From contig OX393568.1 of NCBI GenBank assembly GCA_947652115.1, forward strand, positions 1,832,353 to 1,896,352: DNA of 64,000 nucleotides, written 5' to 3'. The position numbers were made by a program, and so were the translations under genes. The notes below the pieces were generated by a model that saw only the letters and a program-made list of their open reading frames with translations, did no database searches and was not told the origin of the DNA. This stretch comes from Blastomussa wellsi (taxonomy: Eukaryota > Cnidaria > Anthozoa > Scleractinia > Plerogyridae). Each line of letters starts with the position of its first letter. Position 1 is the stretch's first letter. This document shows positions 44,590 through 54,652 of this stretch, in pieces.

Positions 44590-45173
44590 TTAGAAGCTTG
44601 TGCCATCACAAGAGAAACAGAGTACCGTCGTACTCTCTTGACCATCGTGAGTGATCGAGTCATTCGGGTCTTCGTTTGTCTAGGCCTTTGTTGCTCCAGT
44701 AAAGAGCACTGAGTAGCAACAAAATGCTTTTCATACGCAATTTTTATTCAGTTCTATTTTGACACTTCGAATCCGTCTCCTGCGTTAGCTCAGTCGAGCG
44801 CTGAGCTGTTGAAATAATTAGCCCCTCAAGCTATAGCTAAGTTTATACTAAGTTTAAAATCCTTGTCGTTCAATCGCCAGGATTCTAAACCTGATGGAGA
44901 GCTGTAATAGAGTTTGAGGTTTGTACGAGCGCTTTATTTTTAATCAGTTGTAATGGAATTTAATTTGCCTGATTTTAAAGTATGGACCCAGAAAATGACA
45001 AGCTCTGCTAGTTGAAATATTGGTTAATATATATACACTTAGAGTGACGTTGGTACGAGCATTTCTTGGTCAAGATATCTGGCAATAAGCAAGCCAAGCA
45101 GTTTTATTCTTCGTTGCTTGGTCTCCCGCATCCAAACGTTGGACATTCCATAAGTTAAGAGACAAATGTGTTA

Positions 45174-45246
45174 GGGGGATTAGCTCAAATGGTAGAGCGC
45201 CCGCTTCGCATGCGGGAGGTACCGGGATCGATACCCGGATTCTCCA
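45174..45246 (+). tRNA. tRNA-Ala(CGC)
   Basis: All stems intact; loop TTCGCAT gives CGC. Acceptor GGGGGAT/ATTCTCC. Followed by a T5 run about 25 bp downstream. Confidence 0.92.
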
Positions 45247-45907
45247 ATCCAATCTCAATAGCTATTAATTTTTACATGCAGATTCCAGCGGGTTTTTTTT
45301 TCTTTTTCCTTATTCAAAGAGCCGCGAAGAAGTGCTAATGTGCCGCGACGGCTTTCTTCTCGATAGAAGAAAGCAGAAACTTCTAGGAAGGGTAACAAAA
45401 AGCTGGTTCCAGTAAAAAGAAAAGAATATTGGTCAAGGTATATTGCAGTCTAGAAGGCTTTCACGATCGTCACCTGCAGTTGCTTGTACAAAAACTAAAC
45501 TTATTTTTAACAACGAATGTGGCTTCTGTGACGTCAAAAACATATTTTGTAAAATCGTTTCCTTAGTAACTGACACTTTTCTAGTTTTCTTGGTTTTGCG
45601 GCATCCCCCGGCCCGGAACTCCTCTCCGGCTGTCTTTGCATCGAAACTGGAACAGAACTCGATAGGAGGTACGGGTTCCAGCTGACAACGAGGAATGCCG
45701 AGCAGTATTGGTGATTTTCACGTCACACAAGTTTCACGCACATAAGAAATAAAATCGCTTACCATTCGATAAATTGAGTCAAGAAATTGAAATATCGTAG
45801 AAGAGTAACAAATAGGCAACGTGCCAAAGTTTCGGGGATGTACGATATTCCGAACTCGAGTTAATCGGCAAAGTGTATCACTGAAAATTATAGTGTTTAG
45901 TATGGAG

Positions 45908-45945
45908 ACGCCATGTTGGAGCCCCTCTGAGAGACTCCAACATGG
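45908..45945. repeat. short hairpin
   Basis: GCCATGTTGGAG and its complement CTCCAACATGGC flank a 13-base loop. Between two cassette copies; function unknown, possibly a repeat end. Confidence 0.6.
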
Positions 45946-46877
45946 CGGCGGGAAACCAGTGGAAACATCTGGAGTTTACTTTGGCTCTCTCGAAACGTTT
46001 CTTCTCGTTGTTAAACTTAAAAACATTCGCAAAGACACTTCCCTCAACATATCGGTTACTCAGAACTCGAAAACATGAGGCGAATCGATATTTTCACGCA
46101 CGTAACAAGTTACCCAGAAACAATGCCGATGTCACGCATTGTGAAAAATCTAAAATTCAAACTGTTCGATTTTCAAAACAAAGCCGTCTACCGAGCTGAA
46201 AACAGGCCAGCAAATATAAGTTTAAAAATGACTGTTACCTGATGAAGTTGAAAACTCAAAATTTTTAATTTTAGTTTTTTCTGACGTCACGTGAAAACCA
46301 AGAATAGTCAGTGTATATAGTCAGCAAATTATTGTAACTTTTCTCATATAATGACATTGTTCTCTCTTCTTTTCTTCGTCCTTTATAATTATTGAAGCGA
46401 AATGATTATGAAATTGCTGCGCAAATTAAATCTCGTCTTGTCTAGCTCCATGTTCCCACTTCACGCGGTGCTTTATCCAACCGGACGGGAATTTTTTTTT
46501 CAGAAGGGCTAAATTATAAATTACAGTGAAGAGAAAACAATAGCTATAGCTATAGGTTATACTCAATTGAAAAACCTTGTCATTAAATCGCCAGAATTCC
46601 AAAACTGATGGAGAGTTGTACAGCTGTGATAGTTTGTGGTTGGTACGAGCGCATTATTTTTAATTCAATTGTAATGACATTCCATTTGCCTCATTTTAAA
46701 GTGCTGGCCCTAAAAAAGACAAGCTCTGCTAGTTGAAATATTGGCTAATACATATAAACTTAGAGTGACGTAGGTGCGAGCATTTCTTGACCAAGAGATC
46801 TGGCAATAAGCAAGCCAAGCAGTTGCGTGGTCTCCTGCATCCAGACGTTGGACAATCCACAAGCTACAAGAAGCGGA

Positions 46878-47346
46878 TACATTACGTGCAAAAAAATTTC
46901 GGACGTTAAAATTTCGGACGTTTTATTTCGGACGTTTAATTTTCGGACACTTTTTCCCTCATTTCGGACAATTTTCGGACACTGCGCTGAAACATACCTA
47001 AAGCACATTTTGGACTAAAAAACATGAATTAGACTGAAATAAAATCTGAGAAAATGATAGTTCTACTGTACCTTCAAGGTTTTACAGCCGGATACACCAA
47101 CGAGAAAATAACACAAACTCAATCAAGCTTATGCCTCAAGCAGTGTCTCAGCTATAGAGTTCGGTCCAGAAAGGGAACTAAGCCTCGGGCTTTGAAGCTT
47201 AATGTGGCTTAATGATATGTTATGCCGTCGCCCAGAAAGTACTTTTAGAGTTTTATACTATACTGTAAAAATTTCGGACGCTTTTATTTTCGGACACTAT
47301 TTTTGTGCGAAATTAAGATCGTCCGAAATTTTTTGCAAGTAATGTA
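46878..47346. mobile_element. TIR element with internal TTTCGGAC repeats
   Basis: Ends TACATTACGTGCAAAAAA and, inverted, TACATTACTTGCAAAAAA, each followed inward by TTTCGGAC. About nine TTTCGGAC copies crowd both ends (six left, three right including one inverted). TA at both outer edges could be the target duplication. About 470 bp, no coding capacity. It ends 5 bp before a tRNA-Ala pseudogene and interrupts the linked cassette block. Confidence 0.82.
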
Positions 47347-47351
47347 TGTCA

Positions 47352-47414
47352 GGGGGATTAGCTCAATTGGTAGAGCGCCCGCTTCGCTACCGGGATCGAT
47401 ACCCGGATTCTCCA
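47352..47414 (+). pseudogene. tRNA-Ala(CGC) with internal deletion
   Basis: Reads CCCGCTTCGCTACCGGGATC: about ten bases comprising the 3' anticodon stem and variable loop are missing. Acceptor ends still pair. Confidence 0.85.
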
Positions 47415-47677
47415 CTTACCTCTCTTTATACATAAAAATACAATCTCATTCAATAGAAGAAAAAAAGAATCTTCTTGGACCAGGGTAAAAAAAATTTGGT
47501 TTCAGTAAAAAGAAAAAACAATAGTCAAGATATATTGGTCAAGAAGGCTTTCACGATTGTCATCTCCAGTTGCTTTGTATAAAAACTAAACTTATTTTTA
47601 ACAACGAATATGGCTGTTGCATGTGACGTCAAAAAATATTTTGTAAAGTCTTGACTCAAACGTCTATATACTCCAAC

Positions 47678-47749
47678 GGGCCTGTCCGAGAGTCAGACTC
47701 GGGATGTCTCGCACCCGAAGCGAGGAACATACCACTAGAACAACAGGTC
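47678..47749 (-). pseudogene. decayed tRNA-Pro(CGG)
   Basis: Aligns along its full length to 38704-38775 but has substitutions in acceptor, T and anticodon stems (for example GAGTCAGACTCGGGATG in place of GGAGTCGAACCCGGGACC on the plus strand). Confidence 0.8.
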
Positions 47750-48324
47750 AATCTTCTGACAAAACCAATACCTCAGTAACTTAAGCTTTTCTAGTTTATT
47801 TTATGTTTTGCGTCATGCGCCGGAGCTCCTCCATGGATGTCTTTGCATCGAAACTGGAATAGACCCCGATTGGAGGTATGGGTTCCAGCTGAGGACGGGG
47901 AGTGCAGTGCAGGCAGTGTAGCCATCAAATGATTGTACGTTTTCCTCGTATATTGACGCTATTCTCTCTTCGTTTTTTCTTTGTTTTCATCATTTATTAA
48001 GCGAAATGTTTATGAACTAAAAATTGCTGTTATCCAGGAAACGTAAATACACTCTTTCTTTCTCATAAGAATATTGTTTTTCCGGCCCAGGCTGAATATT
48101 CTTATTTCTCTACCGATTTTAGGCTGCCGGGAAATATTCTTATTAATATTCTTAGATTAAGAATTTATAATGATACTTTTTACAGTTTAGTTAATGTCTT
48201 TTGTGCTGTATACCTTACGTATGTATTTATAGAGCAACGGCTATAGTGTAGGTTTTTATCGCTTTATTGGCTAGTTTTGCCGTTTGGAGAAGAAAAGAAA
48301 ATTGTATGCTATTTGCACATTTTC

Positions 48325-48357
<33 letters not shown>

Positions 48358-48894
48358 ATGGGTTTATTCTTAAAATATTCTTAAAATTTCGCAAATTGCA
48401 GCCTCGATATTGTATTTACTCAATAACTGAGAGAATTTTCGCGCGCTTGTAGGTCGAGAGTCGCTGGTAAATTTCGGAAAACTTAAGAAATTGCATCGAT
48501 GCAACTTTTCCATACCAAAATCCTAAAGGTTGTAAAATAACGAATGGAACGTTAACCTTTAGGGCAAAATTTTGTACACGCTCGTCGTTCGTGAAACCAC
48601 TCGCCTAATCAGACCCGTGCTTCCACTTGAGTTTACGGGAAAACTATGCAAAGCAATTCTCGTCCACACGTCATGGTTTGACAAGCTCCATGTCCACGCT
48701 TCTCCCGGTGCTTTATCCAACCGGAGTTGAAATTTAGTTTTTCTAAGGACAATGATACACGGTTCAACACCTTTCAACTTTTGTTGATCAACAAATGTTG
48801 AACATTGTTGTGACTTGTTGAAACGCTTTTGCGTTTTCCCAAGTCGTTCAACAAACGGCAACTTGTTGAACGGAATAGAGCCAAGCTCTATTTT

Positions 48895-48956
48895 CGTATC
48901 GATCCCGGTACCTCCCGCATGCGAAGCGGGCGCTCTGCCATTTGAGCTAATCCCCC
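48895..48956 (-). pseudogene. truncated tRNA-Ala(CGC)
   Basis: 5' acceptor, D and anticodon arms and the T loop are present on the minus strand, but the 3' T strand and acceptor are replaced by unrelated sequence (GAAAATAGAGC). Confidence 0.8.
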
Positions 48957-49436
48957 TGAGATACCTATTCAGTTCGTATAACGTATAGAACGTCACTATG
49001 ATCGAATTAAAAGCCGTGTCCTCACAATCCTCCACCAGGTTTGGAATGCTGGCGATTGAACTACAAGGATTTTAAACTGAGCATAACCTGTAGCTATAAC
49101 TTCAGGGGCTAATAACTCGCCATCACTTTTCCCGACTGAGCTAATGGACGAGACGGACCAGAAGACGGATTTGAAGTGTCAAAATAGGATTGAAGAAAAA
49201 TTACCTATGAAAAGCACTTTTTTGGCTACTCAGTGCGTTTTACTGGAACGAAGGCCTAGAAAAACGAAGACCGGAATGATTCGATTATTAACGATAATCA
49301 AGAGGTGAATGAGGCTACTCTCTGTTTCTTTTATGATGATACAAGCTCCCGAACGAGTCGCACCAATCCACTTCATAAGCAAATGGTGCGTAAAGGTATA
49401 ATCTTTCTCTATTATCATCCTAGGTGCAACTGTATC

Positions 49437-49509
49437 GGGGGATTAGCTCAAATGGTAGAGCGCCCTCTTCGCATGCGGGAGGTGCCGGGATCGATACCCG
49501 GATTCTCCA
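49437..49509 (+). tRNA. tRNA-Ala(CGC), anticodon-stem mismatch
   Basis: Full length, but the anticodon stem is CCCTC/GCGGG, so position 30 is mispaired; the variable loop has one substitution (GGTGCC). May be non-functional. Confidence 0.65.
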
Positions 49510-49895
49510 CTTGCTTCTTTTTACATACATCCAATCTCAATAACTATTAACTTTCACACGCAGAGTAATTAATAAACTATTTGCTATCACGGTCGTGGAA
49601 AGAACTACCTTGGTTCCAGAGGTTTTTTTCTTTTTATATTGCTCGATCAAAGAGCAGCAAAGCGGTGGCAATGTGCCGCGACGGCTTCTTCCTACGGAAG
49701 AAAGAAGAAACTTCTGGGACAAGGGAAGCAAAGAACTGGTTCCTGTAAAAAGAAATGAAATCTGGTCAAGGTATATTGATATCTAGAAGACTTTCATGGT
49801 CGTCAATAGCAGTTGCTCTTATAAAATTAAACTTATTTTTAAAACAGGAGTGACAAAGCGAAACAAACGTCTACAAAACTCCAAGGTGACACAAT

Positions 49896-50230
49896 AGGGA
49901 GCAAAGGCCCCCACTCTTACGACAAGTTGACGTTGTCTTGTTTGATATAGTACCTAAGTTTCAAATTTTGTCGGATAAGCGAGAAATATCATTTAACAGC
50001 AGCAAAAAATGGAAAATATTATCGCCTTTTAAAATATGCTGTGCTTCATAACAATAGCGGGAACCACAACATGTCGTCAAATCCAAAATTGCGACGCGCG
50101 GGAAACTTAAAAGCGATAATCTTTTCCATTTGTTGCTGCTATTAAATCATATTTATCCTTTGTCCGGTAAAATTTGAAATTTCGGCACTATTACAAACAA
50201 TTTAAGGTCAAGAGTGGAGGTTCCCTTCAA
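49896..50230. repeat. long foldback element
   Basis: Arms of about 130 bp: left CCCCCACTCTTACGACAAG and TTTCAAATTTTGTCGGATAA; right AAATTTGAAATTTCGG and AAGGTCAAGAGTGGAGGTTCC inverted. GCAGCAAAAAATGGAAAATA pairs with TTTTCCATTTGTTGCTGC. Lies between cassette copies. Confidence 0.8.
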
Positions 50231-50305
50231 ATTTCCGCTGCCGCTGTGAAATTTCTGAAAACTTGAGAGACTGAAGCGAATTTTCCAAACCAAAATCCGA
50301 TCCTT

Positions 50306-50378
50306 GTGAGGATCCGGGTATCGACCCCGGTACCTCCCGCATGCTAAGCGGGCGCTCTACCATTTGAGCTAATCCCCC
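50306..50378 (-). tRNA. tRNA-Ala(AGC)
   Basis: Loop TTAGCAT gives AGC, the usual main eukaryotic Ala anticodon. Stems pair except G1 against A72. It is otherwise the same sequence as the CGC/TGC copies, so a single base at position 34 separates the three anticodons. Confidence 0.7.
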
Positions 50379-51175
50379 GATACAGTCATCTACAAGAAAA
50401 GAAATGATTATGCTAGCCTTAACCAGGTATAAATTGTACGCACCATTTGCTTATCAATATTGGATTGGGACGACTCATTCGGGAGCTTGTACCATCGCAA
50501 AAGAAAACAGAGAGTACCGTCATACTCTCTAGACCATCTCTAGACCATCATTCCGGTCCCATGCATTTTTTTCTAACACTTTGCTGCAGTCGCAGTAAAA
50601 ATCAGAGTAGCAACAAAGTGTTTTTCGTAGGTCATTTTTCCTTATTTTTACATTTCTAGTCCGTCTTGTCCGTTAGCTCAGTCAGGAAAAGTGATGGTAA
50701 GCTTGTGTTATTTTTATGTCATTGAGGAATCTGAGTCGTTTTAAAGCCATTTAGCTAGACGATTTTAATTGTCTCAAGCTTGCTTTCCACGACTCTCAAT
50801 TATTGAGTAAAACTTTATGTTTCGACCCTACAGATCAGCAATTCCATAAATGTTTTGCTTAAATTAATAACGCAAGAAGAAATAGACAACAACGTCAAAA
50901 TAAAATGGTTTTGTTGTAATGCAATAATTTGCTGACTGCACTGCTCGACATTCCCCGTCCTCAGGTGGAACCATATCCTCGTTCCTTTTCCTTCCTTCCT
51001 TCCTTTTCCAGTTTAGATGCAAGGAGAGCCTCTACTCCATAGAGAAGCTCCGAGAGATGCCGCAAAACGAAAAACTAGAAAAAGCGACAGTAACTAAGTA
51101 AAGGAAACGGTTTTAGTATCAGGCAAGTGGTCTTAATCGTTACTAACGATTAAAAGAAGACAGGCAACGTGGATT

Positions 51176-51247
51176 GGCCTGTTGGTCTAGTGGCATGATT
51201 CTCGCTTTGGGTGCGAGAGGTCCCGGGTTCGACTCCCGGACAGGCCC
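51176..51247 (+). tRNA. tRNA-Pro(TGG)
   Basis: All stems pair; loop TTTGGGT gives TGG. Acceptor GGCCTGT/ACAGGCC. Same body as the CGG copies with one base changed at position 34. Part of the inverted cassette with the minus-strand Ala at 52071. Confidence 0.94.
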
Positions 51248-52070
51248 CATGTCGTAGTATTTTGCGTCAAGATTTTACAAAATATATTTTTGACGTCACA
51301 GCAGAAATATTCCTTGTTTATTTCAAAAGATGAAACAAGTGGTATTTTTCTGCTTTAAAATAATAAGTTTAGTTTTTACATGCCACTGCAATTGACGGCT
51401 GTGGAAACCTACTTTATTTATACATGAAATTTTCACGACAAGTTTATTTCGCGATTTCGAATGTCGTATATTTCGCGACGCTTCGTATGCAAAGTCACTT
51501 TAATTCTCCTAATTAACAATTATATCAATACGTAGCAAACCACAGCGATTCTTTATTTAAAGCGGCGTAGATGTCTTCGTAACTGTACGTATTAAAGGGA
51601 GACTGTCACGGATATTTTCGGGTTTTTAGTAATGCGGCACAGACGATGACTTAAGTAATTTCTCTCATACAGAATTTGCCTCCTAGAATATCAAGACGAA
51701 ATTGTGAAGTTAATTATTGAAAGAAGTGCTAACCGTGATTAGTTTTAATTTATAAGCTATTTTTGCGGGCCACAAGAAGAGAACTTGAAAACGTCATCCT
51801 GACGTGGGGAGTTTTATTGATAAATCTAGTGAAAGACCAATATATATACCGTGACCAATTTACTTTTCTTTTTTAATACTGGAACCAGTTCTTTGCTACC
51901 CTGGTGCCAGAAATGTTTTCTTTCTTCTAAAGCGAAGAAAGCCGTAGTGGCACATTGGCACCGCTTTGCGGCTCTTTGATCTGGACTATCCAAAGATAAA
52001 ACCGCAATTAATCTGCGTTTAAAAATTTATAGCTGTTGAGATTGGATTTTTATTAAAAAAAAGAGGTAAC

Positions 52071-52143
52071 TGGAGAATCCGGTCATCGATCCCGGTACCT
52101 CCCGCATGCAAAGCGGGCGCTCTACCATTTGAGCTAATCCCCC
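52071..52143 (-). tRNA. tRNA-Ala(TGC)
   Basis: Acceptor, D and anticodon stems intact; one mismatch closes the T loop (G53-A61). A T8 run follows on the minus strand (52055-52062 region). Confidence 0.85.
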
Positions 52144-52528
52144 GATACGCCGAAAGTTTGAGAAAACAAAACAGTTTCGCCAAATATAAATTTTACGCGC
52201 TTGTGCCTTATTAATAGACCTTGTTATCAATACGGCACAAATTTTGATTTCTATTGTTTTTTAAGACATTATGGGTTAACCAGAGAGCAAATTAATATGT
52301 ATTTGCGCCCCTAGGCATTTCATAATATCTACTTGAAACAATACAATATGGCCGCCAAATCGGTAAAAAAGTCTATTGGGAAGGCAGAGATCACCCATGT
52401 CAGAAGTTCTCTTGCACCGTGAGTTGGCGAGTTGGCCTTTCGTCGTCAAGACATTTGTTTTAGTAAAATATACAATGCTCTTCACAAAGCATTATAATTC
52501 CTTATTTTGTACGTCGATTCCGGAGCCT

Positions 52529-52601
52529 GGTCCGTTAGCTCAGTCGGAAGAGCGTGGTGCTGATAACGCCAAGGTCGTGAGTTCGAGCCTCACACGGACC
52601 A
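52529..52601 (+). tRNA. tRNA-Ile(GAT)
   Basis: Acceptor GGTCCGT/ACGGACC perfect, D arm GCTC/GAGC, anticodon arm TGGTG-CTGATAA-CGCCA, T arm GTGAG/CTCAC, T-rich terminator after. Animal nuclear genes mostly read these codons with AAT, so GAT is notable. Confidence 0.9.
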
Positions 52602-53307
52602 CGTAAACTTTTTCTTTTTTTGTCTTTTACGATGGTGGGACTCAAAATTAACCTATTCCCTAAAACGCTTAGTTTTAAGAAAATAGTAAATTTATTTAGT
52701 TATAAACGTAAATAAAAAAAACACTTATTTCGGGACCAGTCTGAGTATCCACTTGTTTAATAGGGCAGCTTATAGAGATTTCACTGTAACTTCATCATGA
52801 GGATTAACTTACCATTGATGCAGGCCGATACTGACCAAAGAACGTGCGAATTTTTTAAGGACACAGTACACGGGCAGAGTTACCTGGCTCCTGGTTCAGG
52901 AAATAATCTCAGGTTCTTCGTTAGCGGAGATGAGAAGTTTTGATTGTGGAAAACGTCCCACGACATATATCGATATCGTCAACTTGTTAAAACTTAAAAG
53001 AGACTAGCCCGCGAGAAAGCTCCAGGCAACAAGCCTCTCACAGAATAACCTCTCTCGTAGTCACTCCATGTTTTCTTGCCGGACAACTATTCATCCACCA
53101 AATTGGCACGAGTCCATATATGGTTAGAAATTTATATTTTTCGATTAAAGAGCTGCAAAGCGGTGGCAATGTGTCGAAGAAAGAACAAACTTGCGGGACC
53201 AGGAAAATTAATCAAGGTATATTGCAATCTAGAAGGCTTTCACGGTCGTCAATTGCAGTTGCATAAACCAAAGCTGTACTTAATTTTTAAAATCTTTACT
53301 CAAAATC

Positions 53308-53379
53308 GGGCCTGTCCGGGAGTTGAACCCGGGACCTCTCGCACCCGAAGAGAGAATCATACCACTTGACCAACAGGCC
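53308..53379 (-). tRNA. tRNA-Pro(CGG), anticodon-stem mismatch
   Basis: Full-length, but the 5' anticodon strand is CTCTC, giving a mismatch at 30-40. T loop is altered (GGGTTCAACTCC). Probably weak or inactive. Confidence 0.65.
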
Positions 53380-53549
53380 AATCTTTTGAAAAGACGAATT
53401 CCTAAAAAACAGATGCTTTTCTAGATTTTGATTTGTGGCATCCCCCCATGCATTTTACTGGAACCAAATTCTTTTCTACCCTGGTCCAAGAACATTCTTT
53501 TTTTCTTCTATTGAATGAGATTGTATGTTTATGTATAAAGAGAGGTAAG

Positions 53550-53622
53550 TGGGGAATCCGGGTATCGATCCCGGTACCTCCCGCATGCGAAGCGGGCGCT
53601 CTACCATTTGAGCTAATCCCCC
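53550..53622 (-). tRNA. tRNA-Ala(CGC)
   Basis: All arms intact; acceptor GGGGGAT/ATTCCCC has more Watson-Crick pairs than its siblings. Head-to-head with the plus-strand copy at 53799. Confidence 0.93.
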
Positions 53623-53798
53623 TGCTTGACGCAAGTGCGTCGATAGTCACGAAGGAATGAGGCTACTCTCTGTTTGTCTTGTGATGATGAAAGCTCCCGA
53701 GTCGTACCAATCCACTTCATAACCAAATGGTGCGGACAATTTATATCTAGTTAAGGGTAGCATAATCCTTTCTTTCATTTCCTGTGAGTAACTGTATC

Positions 53799-53871
53799 GG
53801 GGGATTAGCTCAAATGGTAGAGCGCCCGCTTCGCATGCGGGAGGTACCGGGATCGATACCCGGATTCTCCA
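53799..53871 (+). tRNA. tRNA-Ala(CGC)
   Basis: Intact cloverleaf, loop TTCGCAT; T5 run about 10 bp downstream. Confidence 0.94.
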
Positions 53872-54254
53872 CTTGCTTCTTTTTACATAAACATCTAAAC
53901 TCAATAACTATCAACTGTCACACGCAGATCAATTAATAACCATTTGCTATCACGGTCGTGGAAAGAAGTACCCTGATTCCAGAGTTTTTTCTTTTTATAT
54001 TGCTCGATCAAAGAGCCTCAATGCGGCTTTCTTCGCTAAAGAGGAAAGAAGAAACTTCTAGAACCAGGGTAGCAACGAATTGGTTCCTGTAAAAAGAAAA
54101 GAAAATTGCTCAAGGTCGTGAATAGCAGTTGCTTGTACAAAAATTAAACGTATTTTTGAAACAGAAAAAAGAAAAATACCACTGTTTCGTCTTTGAAACG
54201 AGGGATCGAATATGGCTGATTTTGTAAAATCTTGATTCAAATGACCATTAAAAA

Positions 54255-54310
54255 TCGGGAGTAGAACCCGGGACCTCTCACACCCGAAGCGAGAATCATG
54301 CCACTAGACC
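54255..54310 (-). pseudogene. tRNA-Pro fragment
   Basis: T arm, anticodon arm (CGG) and D arm recognisable; both acceptor strands missing. Occupies the Pro slot of the cassette that starts with the Ala gene at 53799. Confidence 0.8.
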
Positions 54311-54579
54311 TTACTTCAGTCCTATTTATCTCTTTGAATCCGTCTCCTCGTCCGTTAGCTACTGGCGGTCGGGAAAAGTGATGGTGAGTTATTAGCCCCT
54401 GCAGCTATAGCTACGATATAGGTTATCCTTTTTCATATCCTTGTCGTTCAATCGCCAGAATTCCAAACCTGATGGAGAATTGTGAGGACACAGCTGTGAC
54501 AGAGTTTCAGGTTGGTACGGGCACTTTACTTTTCATTCACGGTGGTGACATTCCTTAAGCAAGAAAAAATGTCCGTGTT

Positions 54580-54652
54580 GGGGAATTAGCTCAAATGGTA
54601 GAGCGCCCGCTTCGCATGCGGGAGGTACCGGGATCGATGCCCGGATTCTCCA
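54580..54652 (+). tRNA. tRNA-Ala(CGC)
   Basis: Intact; acceptor GGGGAAT/ATTCTCC. T5 run downstream (54665 region). Last tRNA of the array. Confidence 0.93.

Larger units (their letters stand above)
43745..54652. repeat. array of duplicated and inverted tRNA cassettes
   Basis: A unit with tRNA-Ala in one direction and tRNA-Pro facing it about 250-450 bp away recurs. Its spacer includes TCAAAGAGC-GCAAAGCGGTG, GAAGAAAGCAGAAACTTCTGGGA-like and GGTCAAGGTATATTG motifs. Copies begin at 43745, 45174, 47352, 49437 and 53799 (+); 51176-52143 and 53450-53622 are inverted; 53100-53379 keeps only the Pro end. A second linked block (TTAGCCCCT-AGCTATAGCTA, CCTTGTCGTTCAATCGCCAG) precedes Ala copies at 44760-45173, 46550-46870 and 54345-54579, with an inverted copy at 49025-49160. 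Confidence 0.85.

Noticed and set aside
43745..54652. CRISPR array or prokaryotic repeat system
   Set aside because: Repeats are eukaryotic tRNA genes and long spacers in mixed orientation; there is no short direct repeat with unique spacers.
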